A stretch of DNA of 64,000 nt, from positions 109,447,001-109,511,000 of the forward strand of contig NC_060214.1 in assembly GCF_021130785.1 (NCBI RefSeq), given 5' to 3'. Made by a program: the position numbers and the translations under genes. The notes under the pieces are model-generated. The model ran no database searches. It was not told the DNA's origin and saw only the letters and a program-made list of their open reading frames with translations. This DNA comes from Homalodisca vitripennis (Eukaryota; Arthropoda; Insecta; Hemiptera; Cicadellidae). Positions 34,746 through 47,329 of the stretch are shown here, piece after piece; positions within the stretch are counted from its first letter, which is position 1, and each line of letters begins with the position of its first letter.

Positions 34746-35244
34746 TTTTTTGCTGAGTAAACTGAGGTTCAACTGGAAACATTCAAAATAATTTTTGTAC
34801 CTTGGTTCAGATTCTAGGTAATGGACTTTTTTAAGAATAGAGATGTAATGCTTGTTACTTGGTATTCAAATTAGTTGGTAAGTAAACCATTATACCTTTT
34901 GATCTTAAATTCAACTGAGTTCATTCTTCGTCCAAGAGAAATATACATACCAAGTTTTAAATCTTCAGAACCTTTGTTTTCAGTGATACAAACTACTCAA
35001 TTTTGAGAAGGTTCTTTAGCGTCTTTAATTATATAAATAATCAGATTCGTTTGGACAATCTCTTCCTCATGTTCTATGGTTATACTATTCAAATATTATA
35101 ACCTTATTATTATTATTATAAAATATTTTTAACTGGAGTAAACAAATCGAAAAATAAATAAGTCTTATCTTCTTAATGACATGCAAAAAAAATACATTTA
35201 AGATATAATATTATTAAAAGTGTCGAGTTAAAAGTGTTGTATAT
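34746..35244. other. Right satellite flank and AT-rich spacer
   Basis: The first ~30 bases (TTTTTTGCTGAGTAAACTGA) match the solo copy at 17120-17145 and, inverted, the edge of array 1. The rest is AT-rich, without features. Confidence 0.5.
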
Positions 35245-35460
35245 TCAACACTGACACTGTGGTTTAAAAGCTAGAAAAACGTTGTTCTTCATGAAGTTTT
35301 TGTGTTCAATCTTGTTTACCTCTTTTGAAGCGCTGAAAGCTGACATAAATGTCTCGCGTGTCACGCCGAGAGTGATGCTTTCGGAGAATGTGATTTTTGG
35401 CTTTCCTTGGCTTTTGGAAGAACCGTCTAAATCTTCAGAGTACTTTTGAGGATAGGTCTG
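35245..35460 (-). CDS. Coding-like block, open on both strands (possible exon)
   Basis: The minus strand is open for 71 codons ending in a stop at 35245. It reads as a polar protein-like sequence (YSEDLDGSSKSQGKPK, TLGVTRETFMSAF). It follows a TGACAG that could be a splice acceptor, and has no start codon of its own near the 5' end. The plus strand of the same block carries a complete 52-residue frame, 35291-35449, beginning MKFLCSILFTSF, which resembles a short secretory leader. Only one, or neither, can be real. Composition is more GC-rich than the neighbourhood. No family recognised. Confidence 0.15.
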   Translation of the reverse strand, partial: QTYPQKYSEDLDGSSKSQGKPKITFSESITLGVTRETFMSAFSASKEVNKIEHKNFMKNNVFLAFKPQCQC

Positions 35461-35985
35461 TCAATACGGTGCTGGACTCTCCTAACTCTGCAATACAACT
35501 TCAGCAGCCTCACTGTTTTCAGAACCAGTAATCAGATATGATATTATTACAAAATAAATATTATTGTTTTGTGGCCCTTACTTACTTAATGCAGAGGAAA
35601 CTATATACCTTTAGAAGTGTAGAAGAGGAAATTCAGTGTGGAACCAAGATTCTAAACATCTAGTAGAGGCTACTAAAATATGAAGATAACCAGCCTTCCA
35701 TTATATATTTTCGTACTGGTATCCGAGTACATTCTGAAGCGAGGTTACAGGGAAAGCACACGTTACAATAGTGGAGATGGAAGTCGAGAAGATTCCTTAC
35801 ACATTCATTACATTTTCTCCAGTGTATACAATATGTATAAGGCTGTATTCTTAATAGATCAACATTCTATTAATTTAATTTAAGATTATGAAAGTTTATT
35901 TTTGAAATCACCACACAATTTAAGAAGAAATTTTGATTATCTGATGGATAACATATAAAAGATTTTTTTAAATTATTTATGTGAA
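35461..35985. other. No gene seen
   Basis: AT-rich. A 67-codon plus frame (35680-35883) has a hydrophobic start (MKITSLPLYIFVLV), but nothing else supports it. Confidence 0.4.
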
Positions 35986-36114
35986 TTCGAAATAATTGAA
36001 GAATTGCGAAACTTGTTCCCAGTTACTTTTTCAAGATATATATGATTTTATTCTAGTTATTTTATCACCAGTAAATTCTATTCCTTATCAGTAAATATCA
36101 TAAATGTATGTACG

Positions 36115-36149
<35 letters not shown>

Positions 36150-36165
36150 ATACGTACATTCTTCA
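36115..36165. repeat. TA-rich near-perfect palindrome
   Basis: A TA tract bounded by ATGTACGTATA on the left and TATACGTACAT on the right, able to form a long hairpin. Confidence 0.8.
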
Positions 36166-36292
36166 AATTTATAAAACAGTTTCTATATTGCGGCTTCAGC
36201 CGTCTTCAGGGAATTACAAAAATATGAATAGGGCTATAAGACAGAATAAACATAAAACATGAACACAGAAAATGAAAATTAAGAAAATAATT

Positions 36293-36296
<4 letters not shown>

Positions 36297-36350
<54 letters not shown>
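36297..36350. repeat. (TA)n microsatellite
   Basis: About 26 TA units in copy 1 of the tandem duplication. Confidence 0.95.
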
Positions 36351-36354
<4 letters not shown>

Positions 36355-36678
36355 TTATTGTTTAACCTGTTTGAATTTTAGTATAAAGAATGTGTATAAA
36401 AAGCTCTCTCTTGCAGGGGAATGATTAAAGAGTAAAGAGTAAAACAGAATTTAGAACATTTATTAATTAGAAAATATTATAAACTTCATCTACTGGTGTC
36501 TTGAAGTTTTTAAATAGTTCAAAATTTAACGTTGTAATATTGCAAATAATCTTTTATTTATTTCATTTATCTTCATATTTACTCTCTATATTGCAAGCGT
36601 TATGAGCGTAATTTTCAAATAATTTATTCGAATTCGAAATAATTGGCTTTGAAGAATGGTGATATTTGTTTCCGGTAA

Positions 36679-36843
<165 letters not shown>

Positions 36844-36913
36844 CTGATTTTATTATAGTTTTTTTCTTAATATCACCCGTTGAATCTATTCCTTATCAGT
36901 AAATATCATAAAT

Positions 36914-36921
36914 ATATATAT

Positions 36922-36969
<48 letters not shown>
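36914..36969. repeat. (TA)n microsatellite
   Basis: TA tract in copy 2 of the tandem duplication, with one ACA interruption. Confidence 0.9.
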
Positions 36970-36972
<3 letters not shown>

Positions 36973-37080
36973 CATGTATTTATTGTTTATCTTGTTTGAA
37001 ATTTAGTACAAAGAATGTGAGAATGTGTATAAAAAGGTCTCACTTGCAGGGGGGATGATTAAAGAGTAAAGAGTAAAGCA

Positions 37081-38010
37081 GACTGACACATAAACTGGAG
37101 AAACTGTGTAGAAGATGTTGAACACACAAGATTGATTACATACTACTTGTGCCAGCGCAATCTACGTCAGAGGTACACATTTACTACCAGCATAGCTCCT
37201 TTGTGACTGATAGAGGTACTTTGTACATGTCCACCCCAGGTAGACATCACTGGAGAGGGAAAATGTCACAATTTAGAGGTACGGCAGCGCTATTTTATAG
37301 TCCTGTAGTTTGATAACACAGTATTTGTGTTGTATCTAGATTCATATATCAGCATATTACTATCCATCAATATCTATTTTCACGAGCATAAGTAGCCAGT
37401 GAGAAAAACTGTCCCGAACATTTTACGGAACTGAAATATTTACACAATCAGGTGAAAACTCTTAGATTAAATAATTCGTTTACATCGTAACTTGGAATCG
37501 TGTTTTTGTAATTCTAACGGAAAACAATACTGCACCTCCTGTGAATTATATTTAAAAAATTAACAGAAAATAGTGTCAAATGTCATGTGATGCATTTACC
37601 ATTAAGTATCTACTTGCCCTTTTTGTGTATAGTTTTGCTGTAATAATTATTCTAAATTTTCTTTTTATTTGTAGAAGTATTAAGAGAAAGTAGCATTAGA
37701 GACCCCAAATTATTTATAGAACCACCAGAGTTCATAACTTGTACAGTTTGGAAATAGTAAAGTAATTAATAAATTAGAAATTTATAAAAAATTTGTGAAA
37801 AGTATTATAAGTATAATTTTATTTTAAATTATTTTTTTAAATAAATGTATTACAAGTGACTTTTAATTTATATTTATGTAATTCATTAGAAGTTCTTATT
37901 GATAAATGTTAATATTTTTAGTCTCATTTTGTTTTATTAGCAAGTAATAAGATCCACTAATTCAATGTTAAACTCGAGCACTGGTTATAAAGTTTATATA
38001 TATACCTAAT
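37081..38010. other. No gene seen
   Basis: A moderately GC-rich patch at 37090-37290, then AT-rich DNA. No frame or repeat recognised. Confidence 0.45.
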
Positions 38011-38011
38011 A

Positions 38012-38020
38012 AACTTTGAG

Positions 38021-38057
<37 letters not shown>

Positions 38058-38099
38058 TATTAAATATATATATATATATATATATATACACTCAAAGTT
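38012..38099. repeat. Palindrome around a (TA)n tract
   Basis: AACTTTGAGT on the left and ACTCAAAGTT on the right are perfect complements flanking a TA tract of about 65 bp. Confidence 0.85.
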
Positions 38100-38936
38100 A
38101 TATTTTGTATTGTGTTTGATAATGATATTCAGTTGTAAACTCATATTTTGTATGGAGCAATCTTAATTTTTAGATTACAATCTGTGCATCAATACAGTGG
38201 TTTTAGCGAAAGGGTCCCAAGTGTCAACCGAATCTTTTTGCTTTATATCCCGGCAAAAAACATTACCGCGGAGTCAAACGATCAGATAAACATTGAGCGT
38301 TCATTGAATGATTCTGTAAAACATTGCAATTTTCTTTAGTCTATCCGTCCATACTTTTTATGAAAAGTTCAACATTTACCCTTCCTTAACGTACACAGAT
38401 TTAAAATCAGTAATTAAATAGGGTGAGGACATTCCCTGTCTTGCTGTAAAAATAGGCCATTATACCGCACGAAAACCTGACATGGGACATGGGGGAACGT
38501 GCGCCATCATTATTTGTAACAAACAACTGACGCACTAATGCGGCATGTCTTGTTACGTTACCATCTATCCAAAGTTGGATGGAAGCAAAGGGAGATCATT
38601 TTACGTACGTACGTTTCATAATTAAATATAATAAAAATTGAAATAAATTTTAATTGAAACCTCTTAACGACATTACAATAAACTCTAAATAATACTATTG
38701 AATATAAATACTCGTTTATGATAATTAAGGATGTAACAATATACAGACAAAAGGAAAAGAGCATAGAAAGTCCTTCAGAAATACCAATTCAGAAACAATT
38801 GTGTTACCTTTCGTGATCTTCATGTTACTACAGAAAAGTCGAGAAATGTAGTGGAATGAGGTGGAGAAGACGATTTATTCCAGGACCTTATTCACTTTCC
38901 TGGTTACAGATGATAGTTGGAGAGGGTAAGAGGGTG
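38100..38936. other. No gene seen
   Basis: A 63-codon plus frame (38148-38339) is not recognisable. Nothing else supported. Confidence 0.4.
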
Positions 38937-38937
38937 A

Positions 38938-39135
38938 AAGTTTCTCTTAGAGTCAAAGACTGGTGCCAACCCTAACCGTGACAGAGCCATTTTATGGTTG
39001 TATCCTTCGACTGATAGGGAAGCCGGAGTAATGGTTTTCCTCATCGCCTACCAAAGTGGCAAAGCTGAGAACAGTTGGCATTGTCACATTCCCACCCTGT
39101 CGTTCTTTATCAAGGACTTGAGAGGATCTTCTTGA
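38938..39135 (+). other. Open, GC-richer block of unknown nature
   Basis: 65 codons without a stop, beginning just after a TGA and lacking an early Met, with a protein-like composition (SKTGANPNRDRAILWLYPS, AYQSGKAENSWHCH). The reverse strand is also partly open. It may be an old retroelement piece or an exon. No family recognised. Confidence 0.2.
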
Positions 39136-39814
39136 AATCGCATCGTTGTCCGTCAGTGCGATAACTCGAAATAGAAAGATCCTAGAGAATTGAAACTAAG
39201 TGAATAGTTTCCTATTGTTTCAAGCCAATACCCTTTTGATTTTCAGGTTATAAGGTCATAGGGCAGTTTATCTATCTGTCTGCGTGTCTCCACAGAGAAA
39301 AGTCTCGATAAGAAAGTCTTAGAGATTTGAAGCTTAGTAAATTTGCAGAACCCTACGGTTTTTGTGGTCAAATGGTTTAAAAGGCAGACATTTCGTCTGC
39401 CTGTACATTGTATCCTTCGATACTCCACCGTACAATTATACTCCAGGTACCATTTCTTTACTGTCAAAAATTATATAATCGGAAATAGGAGAATCCAGTG
39501 TTTCAAAACTGTAGCTGGTTGATGGTCATGTTTGAAATACACGATGCAAAGAAAATCTACTTAAAAATATTAAAATGTATAATTATTATTATTAGGACTT
39601 GTAGGATAGTTTGGAATTGGATGGGTTTTGTTTTAAATCAGTTCCATTCAGAGCAACAACAATGCTTCGATGTGGTATAATGCAAAAGTTACGAAGTCTA
39701 TTGTTCCTCCCATTACTGACAGATAGAACCGTCGACAATAAATACGGAAAAGGAATTTTTTACATCCTGAAAAACAAAAGAGAAACTTTGTCAGCTTTCT
39801 GAGTAGTCTAGGCT
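39136..39814. other. No gene seen
   Basis: Contains degenerate dispersed words (ATAACTCGAAATAGAAAGAT, GTCTTAGAGATTTGAAGC) similar to 25.6-26.0 kb. The short frames here are not convincing. Confidence 0.4.
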
Positions 39815-40207
39815 TCAACGACGCTCAGCCAAATTCCATGATTGAACATGCACCGCCATTGAACCATTCTCGTCTATGTAGATTTTAAGCTTTATTAAAA
39901 TTTTATCAATGAAATATTTTTTCCGAGATATTTTTCCAAATAATACATTTAGGAATTTATTTCATTAAATGGACATGCTTACATTTTTTGTAGTATGTCA
40001 CATGTTCAAATCTTTTATGAGTGTACTGATATTTCCTTACAAATCTATTTATTCTGCTATTTTTATATCATGTTTGCCATCATGAAAATATTAGCTAACG
40101 TTCGGACAAATTCCATGGATTTACGGCATCATCTTTGAACTCATTGTTAGTTAATAAGAGAAATTAAGCTTCATGAAAACTTTCAAGTCTATCGGTCAGT
40201 TTGTTTT
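39815..40207 (+). repeat. GCTCAGCCAAA-type dispersed repeats, two copies
   Basis: ACGACGCTCAGCCAAATTCC, CATGATTGAACATGCACC and ATTGAACC form the first. ATCTATTTATTCTGC, GTTTGCCATCATG, TAGCTAACGTTCGGACAAAT and CTTTCAAGTCTATCGGTCAG form the second, which is complete up to a TA tract. Confidence 0.75.
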
Positions 40208-40285
<78 letters not shown>

Positions 40286-40287
40286 CA
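40208..40287. repeat. (TA)n microsatellite
   Basis: About 40 TA units with one AA break, at the 3' edge of the preceding dispersed repeat. Confidence 0.95.
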
Positions 40288-40462
40288 TAGCATGAGGACA
40301 GATACACAGGTAGGAATTAAGTTCTTCCAGTCTCTCAAGTGAATAAAAATAATCATATCCTTAGTTGTATTTCGTCAGTGATTTTATGTTAACCGGATAA
40401 CATTTTTCTTGATCTCAAAAATACCTACATGCATAATTGAACAATGATGCCTCATTGTTGTA

Positions 40463-40714
40463 CAGTGCCGTAACTAGGACTTGGTTGTTGGGGGGGGGGG
40501 AGTTGAATTTGATAAACGGCACACCGCATCGGAGCGTATGGAATAAATCTAAATTTAAATAAATACATTTAGATAGGACTAATGCAAATTAAAACATATA
40601 CAAACTGCAATTCCAAGAAATTGAATTGCTGTTATAAAATATTTTTATATTTTTGAGCTTTTGAAGGAATGTTCTACTCCCCTCATCCCCCCATATCTTA
40701 CTTCGCTGCTGCTG
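40463..40714. mobile_element. Short hAT-like MITE (tentative)
   Basis: Starts CAGTGCCGTAACTAGG with a G tract shortly after. Ends with a C tract, then ATATCTTACTTCGCTGCTG. The ends are imperfect inverted repeats of a kind often seen in non-autonomous hAT elements of insects. No clear target duplication is visible, so the class is uncertain. Confidence 0.4.
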
Positions 40715-42816
40715 TACACGAATAACTCACATCTCACATCATAAACAGATTCAAAACCCCAACTGGGATAAACAGTTATCACCTTAATTTTATAATTTTT
40801 TTAAAGGTGCTCAATTTTAAAATGCAGAATGAAAAGGTGCCAATAAACTATGGAAACTAATCTTCAATGTAGATAGTATTAAATATCAAAATCACATTCT
40901 TCCTTGTATTTGTTAAATTAGCAAATTGTGAATTTTAGAAAATAAAGTTTTGAAAGAAATTTTTAAAAGTATTTATTTGCAATATTTTTTCCACTCTGAG
41001 GGAACACAGAACTTCGTGAGAGGGTCTTATAGAGTAAATGAAATGACTGGATATATTCAGCTGGATAAATATCTGACCTGAGGTAGCAGATGAACAAAGA
41101 TTGAAAGCGCAACTTTGAAAGAGTTTGTTCTTTTATGTCTTGACGGCAGTCTCTTTTTAATTTATTAAAATACATATGGTTTGTGATGATCTGAAAAATT
41201 CACCACATTACTTCAGGATGACGTTAGACGGTTGCTTCTAACCACGCTATTATTAGCTATAAACAAATCTGTATTTTAACACAAGATAATAAACTGTTAC
41301 GTTAACATCTGATTTACCATGGACGTCAGAATTACATAACCTGTTTTGCTTTAAGCTGATTCGAGAATATTTTGGACATAAAAATATATTTTTTATACAC
41401 ATAACAATAATAGGCCTATACAGATTTATGTAGGAACTCTTTACCAGACACCTTTGATTGACACCTTTGTGTTATACCACAAAAGTGGCCCTAAGTAGGC
41501 CAAGAGGAAAAGAAAATAAAGATTGTAATGATAGTTATGAATACTTTTTCTATTTTTATAAAAAATCTTAAACTGTATATTTTCGTAACAGAAATATATT
41601 TTCTTTAGTATCCTGGAAGCTTAAAACCTTCACACAATTTACATAAAGTATAGGGTATTCATAATCAATAAATAGTTAAAAGTAATAAATGATGATGGAG
41701 AATTTTGCGTAGCGAGATTTTATATGACCTGGATGAGGATTTGAAAAATTTAAAAATGCCAGTGCAGTGAAGGTTGTCAAAATGATGTTTGAATTAAGTA
41801 AAAGAAACATTAAGCAGTTTTTGGATACATTTTGTGTGTGAACTCTTAAATAACAAATATATCACAACAGTATTAAATATCACATTATAGGTTTAAGTAT
41901 TACTTTTTTTGTTATACTACTTGATATAGCCCAAAGATGTATTACTAGCGAAATATTTTGCTTTTTCTTAATAAAAAAATTTCCCTCAGACACCATATGT
42001 AGTGGTAAAAATGATTTAAATATGTGTAAAGAGCAGAAAGAGTAAAGAGTTTCCGACACAAAAGTAGGTCGATAAATATTTTAAGCTATCCCAAAGTTGG
42101 CCTCGGCCGATTTAAACTGGCTATTTCTGGACATAATGGTTCAAGTTAAATATATAATGCTGAGTGAACCGGAAGTGCTTAATAAAGTAAGAAGTTCTAA
42201 AACTTCAACTTGAAAAATTTTCAGGATGACAATTAATTCTAACGAACTTTCAAATAACTATTTTTATTATATAATAAACTATTTTTATTATTGTCATTTT
42301 CATTTGTGGTTTTAACTTGACACAAGGATGATTCAGTATTAGTATCAAACATGCATCCCTATGTGTTAATAATAACATGACACGTTCTTTACATTTCACT
42401 TCATCCCAGACACAAGTAATATCAACGTAGGTTGTATTGGTGTATCTTATCACAAATAAAAATCGTAATACTTAGTTATATGTAAATAACTTTGAAGTTT
42501 AGGTTTATCTGAACTACAGTTTTATCAGCAACTCTAGTATGCTTTATAATTTACTTTTTTGTATATGTATCTAATTTTTTATATTTAAAAAGGATTAAAT
42601 TAACTATTTATTAGTTAGGAAGTATAAATATAAATAAAACAATCTGAAAAAACATAACTTATTCAATCAGTATCCTGTCTGGTTGCTTTGCTTATTTGTA
42701 ATTATATAATTCATGGCCAATATATTTAATCAAAGCTTTTGGGGTAGTTTTTAAAAATGCCTAAGGCACAAAAAGTATCACTGAATTTAATTCAAAACTA
42801 TTTAGGAGGATTATAA
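40715..42816. other. No gene seen
   Basis: AT-rich. A 70-codon minus frame (40963-41175) has mixed composition but no recognisable family or supporting signal. Confidence 0.45.
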
Positions 42817-43850
<1,034 letters not shown>

Positions 43851-44567
43851 CAGTGTGTCACAAGTATGGATACACTCTGCTTAGTTTTTTATGGATAAAG
43901 ATGGAGGGATGGAACTCCGGACACCTTTCTAGGAAAAGAAGCACACTTTTTTAGTCACTATTACAAATTTTCCAGTTTCCACAAAATGGGATTTTATTTT
44001 CGGAGGAGGGGGGAGGGGCGGCTTGAAATTTTTAAATGCAAAGACCCATTAAGTGACACCTCGTTTGAATGTCTTATATAAATAACACAGGTTATTAAGT
44101 TTTAGTAGTTTTATTCCTAATAATTACAATTACTAGTGCTAATGTAACTTTACATAAAAAAATTTTAACTGCCCCCCAAAAAGTCCATTTTGGGAAAACG
44201 ATTCGCTTTTGTTTCCTAGAAGGGTGTACTGAGTCTCATTTTCTATTTTTGTTCAATGAAGGTTGAACAGGATCCATCCATGCTTTTAACTTAATTCATT
44301 TCAATGAGCTGTCATTTTGTACTGGTTGTGACAGAAAACTGTAGTTTCCACTGTTTTTCTTCTTTTATGAAGACCTTTCAGATGAGGTGTCACTTAATGG
44401 GTTTTTACATTTAAACATTTTGATCTACCTCCCCAAAATACCATTTTCGGGAAATGGGCAAAGGGGGTGATTAAAAAGTACACTTCTATTTCCTAGAAAT
44501 GTGTCCCGAGTTCTATCCTTCCATCTTTATCCTAAATAGACAGTATCCATACTTTTAACTCACACTG
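43851..44567. mobile_element. Mariner-type MITE with ~240-bp inverted repeats
   Basis: The ends are perfect complements at the tip: CAGTGTG on the left, CACACTG on the right. TA precedes the left end and the right side has CA (a probable mutated TA). The arms pair over about 240 bp, including AAGTATGGATAC, GGATAAAGATGGA and ACCCATTAAGTGACACCTC. There is no coding sequence. The inner arm matches the inner arms of the transposon at 61741-63980, so it is most likely a deletion derivative of a related long-TIR mariner. Confidence 0.88.
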
Positions 44568-45119
44568 CATATTTAACAAATATCCTCATTATCATTTTGT
44601 GCTTCTAGAGTGGTTGGCAAAGTTTCGTACGCTGCAAGTTTTGAATTTCCAATTTTAATTTTGATATTATTACGTTTTATAAAAACAATGCTTACTCTTA
44701 TACAGTAAAGAATTTTAAATGGCCACAATATTATAATAACAAATTAATTACAGTTCATTTAATTGCACTAGAAACCCTTGGATTAACCACCCACCGGGTT
44801 TAGCCATCCTCGATCCAAGAAAAGTCAGCTAGAGAGTTTCATGTATTTTTAGCAGCACTCAGCGAAATAACAATGGAAAAGTTACTATAATTGGATGGTT
44901 TTTACTATCTTCCCTCTGAGTTGTTTATTGTGGAGAACATGTGTATATAGTATCACTTGCAGTTTGTTGAGAAAATGTTTGAACCTTGAAAACCCTGTGA
45001 GTTTAATTAATTGTATTTTGTAATATTAATTAGTGAAATAAATCGTAAACGAGTTGTAGTACCTATTAAATTAAGATTTATTTTGGCACATGATAATAGG
45101 CTTATTATGATTTCTTTTG
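44568..45119. other. No gene seen
   Basis: AT-rich, nothing recognised. Confidence 0.45.
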
Positions 45120-45310
45120 CTGAGCGTTATCAAATCCAATAACTCAACTGTCTGGCTGTCTGGTAACACAATATGTCGAGGACGATCTGACCTAGGAACA
45201 TGAAAATTTTGAACGATGTTTCGTATCCATGTAGATAACAACGAGTTCTATAATAATCCAGTCATTCCATGGATTTTTGCTGATTCCAAATTTTAGCTGA
45301 GCGAGAGCAA
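45120..45310 (-). repeat. GCTCAGCCAAA-type dispersed repeat, minus strand
   Basis: Contains TGCTGAGCGTTATCAAATCC, CTGTCTGGCTGTCTGG, CATGAAAATTTTGAACG and TCATTCCATGGATTT. These are reverse-order family blocks. Confidence 0.55.
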
Positions 45311-46587
45311 ACATTTATTTTAGCTTGTGACATAGAAACACATGTATACTAACTATTATAATGAAATAAGCTATAAAAACCTATAATTTTACATGCAAAC
45401 TCGCCGAAGCCTATTAACGAGAAACTTGATGTTGTGTACGCCTACATAGTTTAAGGCATGTGGATTGTATATTAGTAATTTCCATTCTAACACTCTTTCC
45501 CTTTATTCAAGCAAGTTTTGGTCCTGCTGGTGATTAGTCCTATTAAAAAATTTATAGGTTAGTAAAAATTCATGTTTGAATTTAATTATATGTTTTAATA
45601 TTACCAGTTAGTTACCATATAAAAAATACATTCAATTCATCAGGTTGTCCAAAAATTGTCTAAAAGTATTTTTTTTTAATTTCAAAAGACCTATACTGAA
45701 GATTTTACATTATGGAGTATATGTTTTTCAGCATGTATATAAGTTTTGACCTGATCTGTTGTATTAGTGACTCAAGATTTTAATTAGTATTAAATATTAT
45801 TTTTTGCGAGTATTTGTCAAGTTTTTTTTCTTTGGTTTCAATATTTTCAAAATGTTTCTGATGGTTATTTATGATTTGCTAAGTGTTATACCATATGAAG
45901 TATACGTATTTTTACTGATTGAAAGGGTTACCATCCTGAAAAATTATTCAAGTTTATTGCGAAGTATTTAAGAAAGAAACTATACTGTGATTTACAAAAC
46001 TGCCCTATTTTGACCGACCCAGATAAATGCACGTGATTAAAAGTAATATTGAATTCAATTGAAGTAATAGTTGAAGGAGCACGATTATTCCCCAAAAAGT
46101 GATAATGAAAAGAAAATTCCTGTGAAAAGTACGCCTAAAAAAGTATTTTTTGTGCACATTAGGTTATATTATGTTGCTGGCTTAGCGTTAACGAAGCCTG
46201 TCATTTGAGGCACTGAGAAAGTTTAATCTGCATGTCTTTTCTACTTGTATATCTATCCACATATGGTTAGGTGTAAGAGACCACTTAATAGTCATAATCT
46301 CGCCAATTGAATATGTTTATATTTGTGTTTCATTCAGACATGTCTCATTTCATTTCATTACATATGATATCTAGAGAGCTTGTAGACTTACATATTTACA
46401 CGAAGCTTCATTTTAGCTTGAAGCGGTTGTATGAAATAAATAAGAAATTGCATACAATTGGTCTAATCCTTTTAACATATTGTGACATGTACTTTTCTGT
46501 TTCAACTGAACAATTTTTGCGTAGAAGTGATCACTCTATAGAGATTGTACTGTAAATCATGCTGAGTGAAAGCCGTAAAGTTTGTTT
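45311..46587. other. No gene seen
   Basis: AT-rich. A frame at 46307-46555 is not recognisable. The last 8 bases (GTTTGTTT, 46580-46587) are the left target duplication of the foldback element. Confidence 0.45.
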
Positions 46588-47321
46588 GGTAATTTTAAGC
46601 AATATATGGGTCAACCTCGATTTTTCTCATATTACAATATAATGTTCCAATAGTCAATTAGAAAAGGAAATGACTAGAATTTCTTGCTGGAAAGCAGTTA
46701 TAGGGAGCAGGCAACCGCGAGAATTACCTATTAGTGATCAGGGGCACTGACGTGATCTGGGCTTCAAATTTGAAAGTACTCAAGTTAATTTTTTTTCTAA
46801 AAGAGCAAGCAGCGCGAAGCGCTGCGCAGCGGGCAGGCATCGTGCGTGATCCTTTTTTTTATTAAAAATTACTGATAAATTTTTATTACATAATACAATA
46901 TAATGTAGGTAATGTATATAAAACAATTTTAAACACATAATTACATGCTGGAAAGCAAAGTAAACCAATATAATCCGCCCAATACAAAATCTCCGTAAAA
47001 ATCTGGTAAAGGAATCTGTGTCATTCCTTTGGCCTGAATTGATTCAGTATATACCCAGATCACGCACGATGCTTGCCAGCTGCGCAGCGCTTTGCGCTGC
47101 TTGCTCTTTTAGAAAAAATATTAACTCGAGTAGTTCCAAATTTGAAGCCCAGATCACGTCAGTGCCCCTGATCACTAATAGGTAATTCTCGCGGTTGCCT
47201 GCTCCCTATAACTGCTTTCCAGCAAGAAATTCTAGTCATTTCCTTTTCTAATTGACTATTGGAACATTATATTGTAATATGAGAAAAATCGAGGTTGACC
47301 CATATATTGCTTAGAATTACC
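46588..47321. mobile_element. Foldback / long-TIR element with 8-bp target duplication
   Basis: Two ~264-bp arms (46588-46851 and 47058-47321) are near-perfect reverse complements around a ~206-bp loop. Tips are GGTAATTTTAAGC and GCTTAGAATTACC. GTTTGTTT occurs directly outside each end (46580-46587 and 47322-47329), a clean 8-bp target duplication. The arms contain a GC-rich nested hairpin (GCAGCGCGAAGCGCTGC). There is no coding capacity. An 8-bp duplication suggests hAT-type or P-type mobilisation, but the tips are not typical of either. Confidence 0.93.
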
Positions 47322-47329
47322 GTTTGTTT

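Noticed and set aside
31918..34772. Several minus-strand open frames of 60-119 codons with repeated HRIVRD and HQQVL-type peptides
   Set aside because: They read through 98-bp satellite units. Because 98 is not divisible by three, the frame changes every unit and the frames end randomly.
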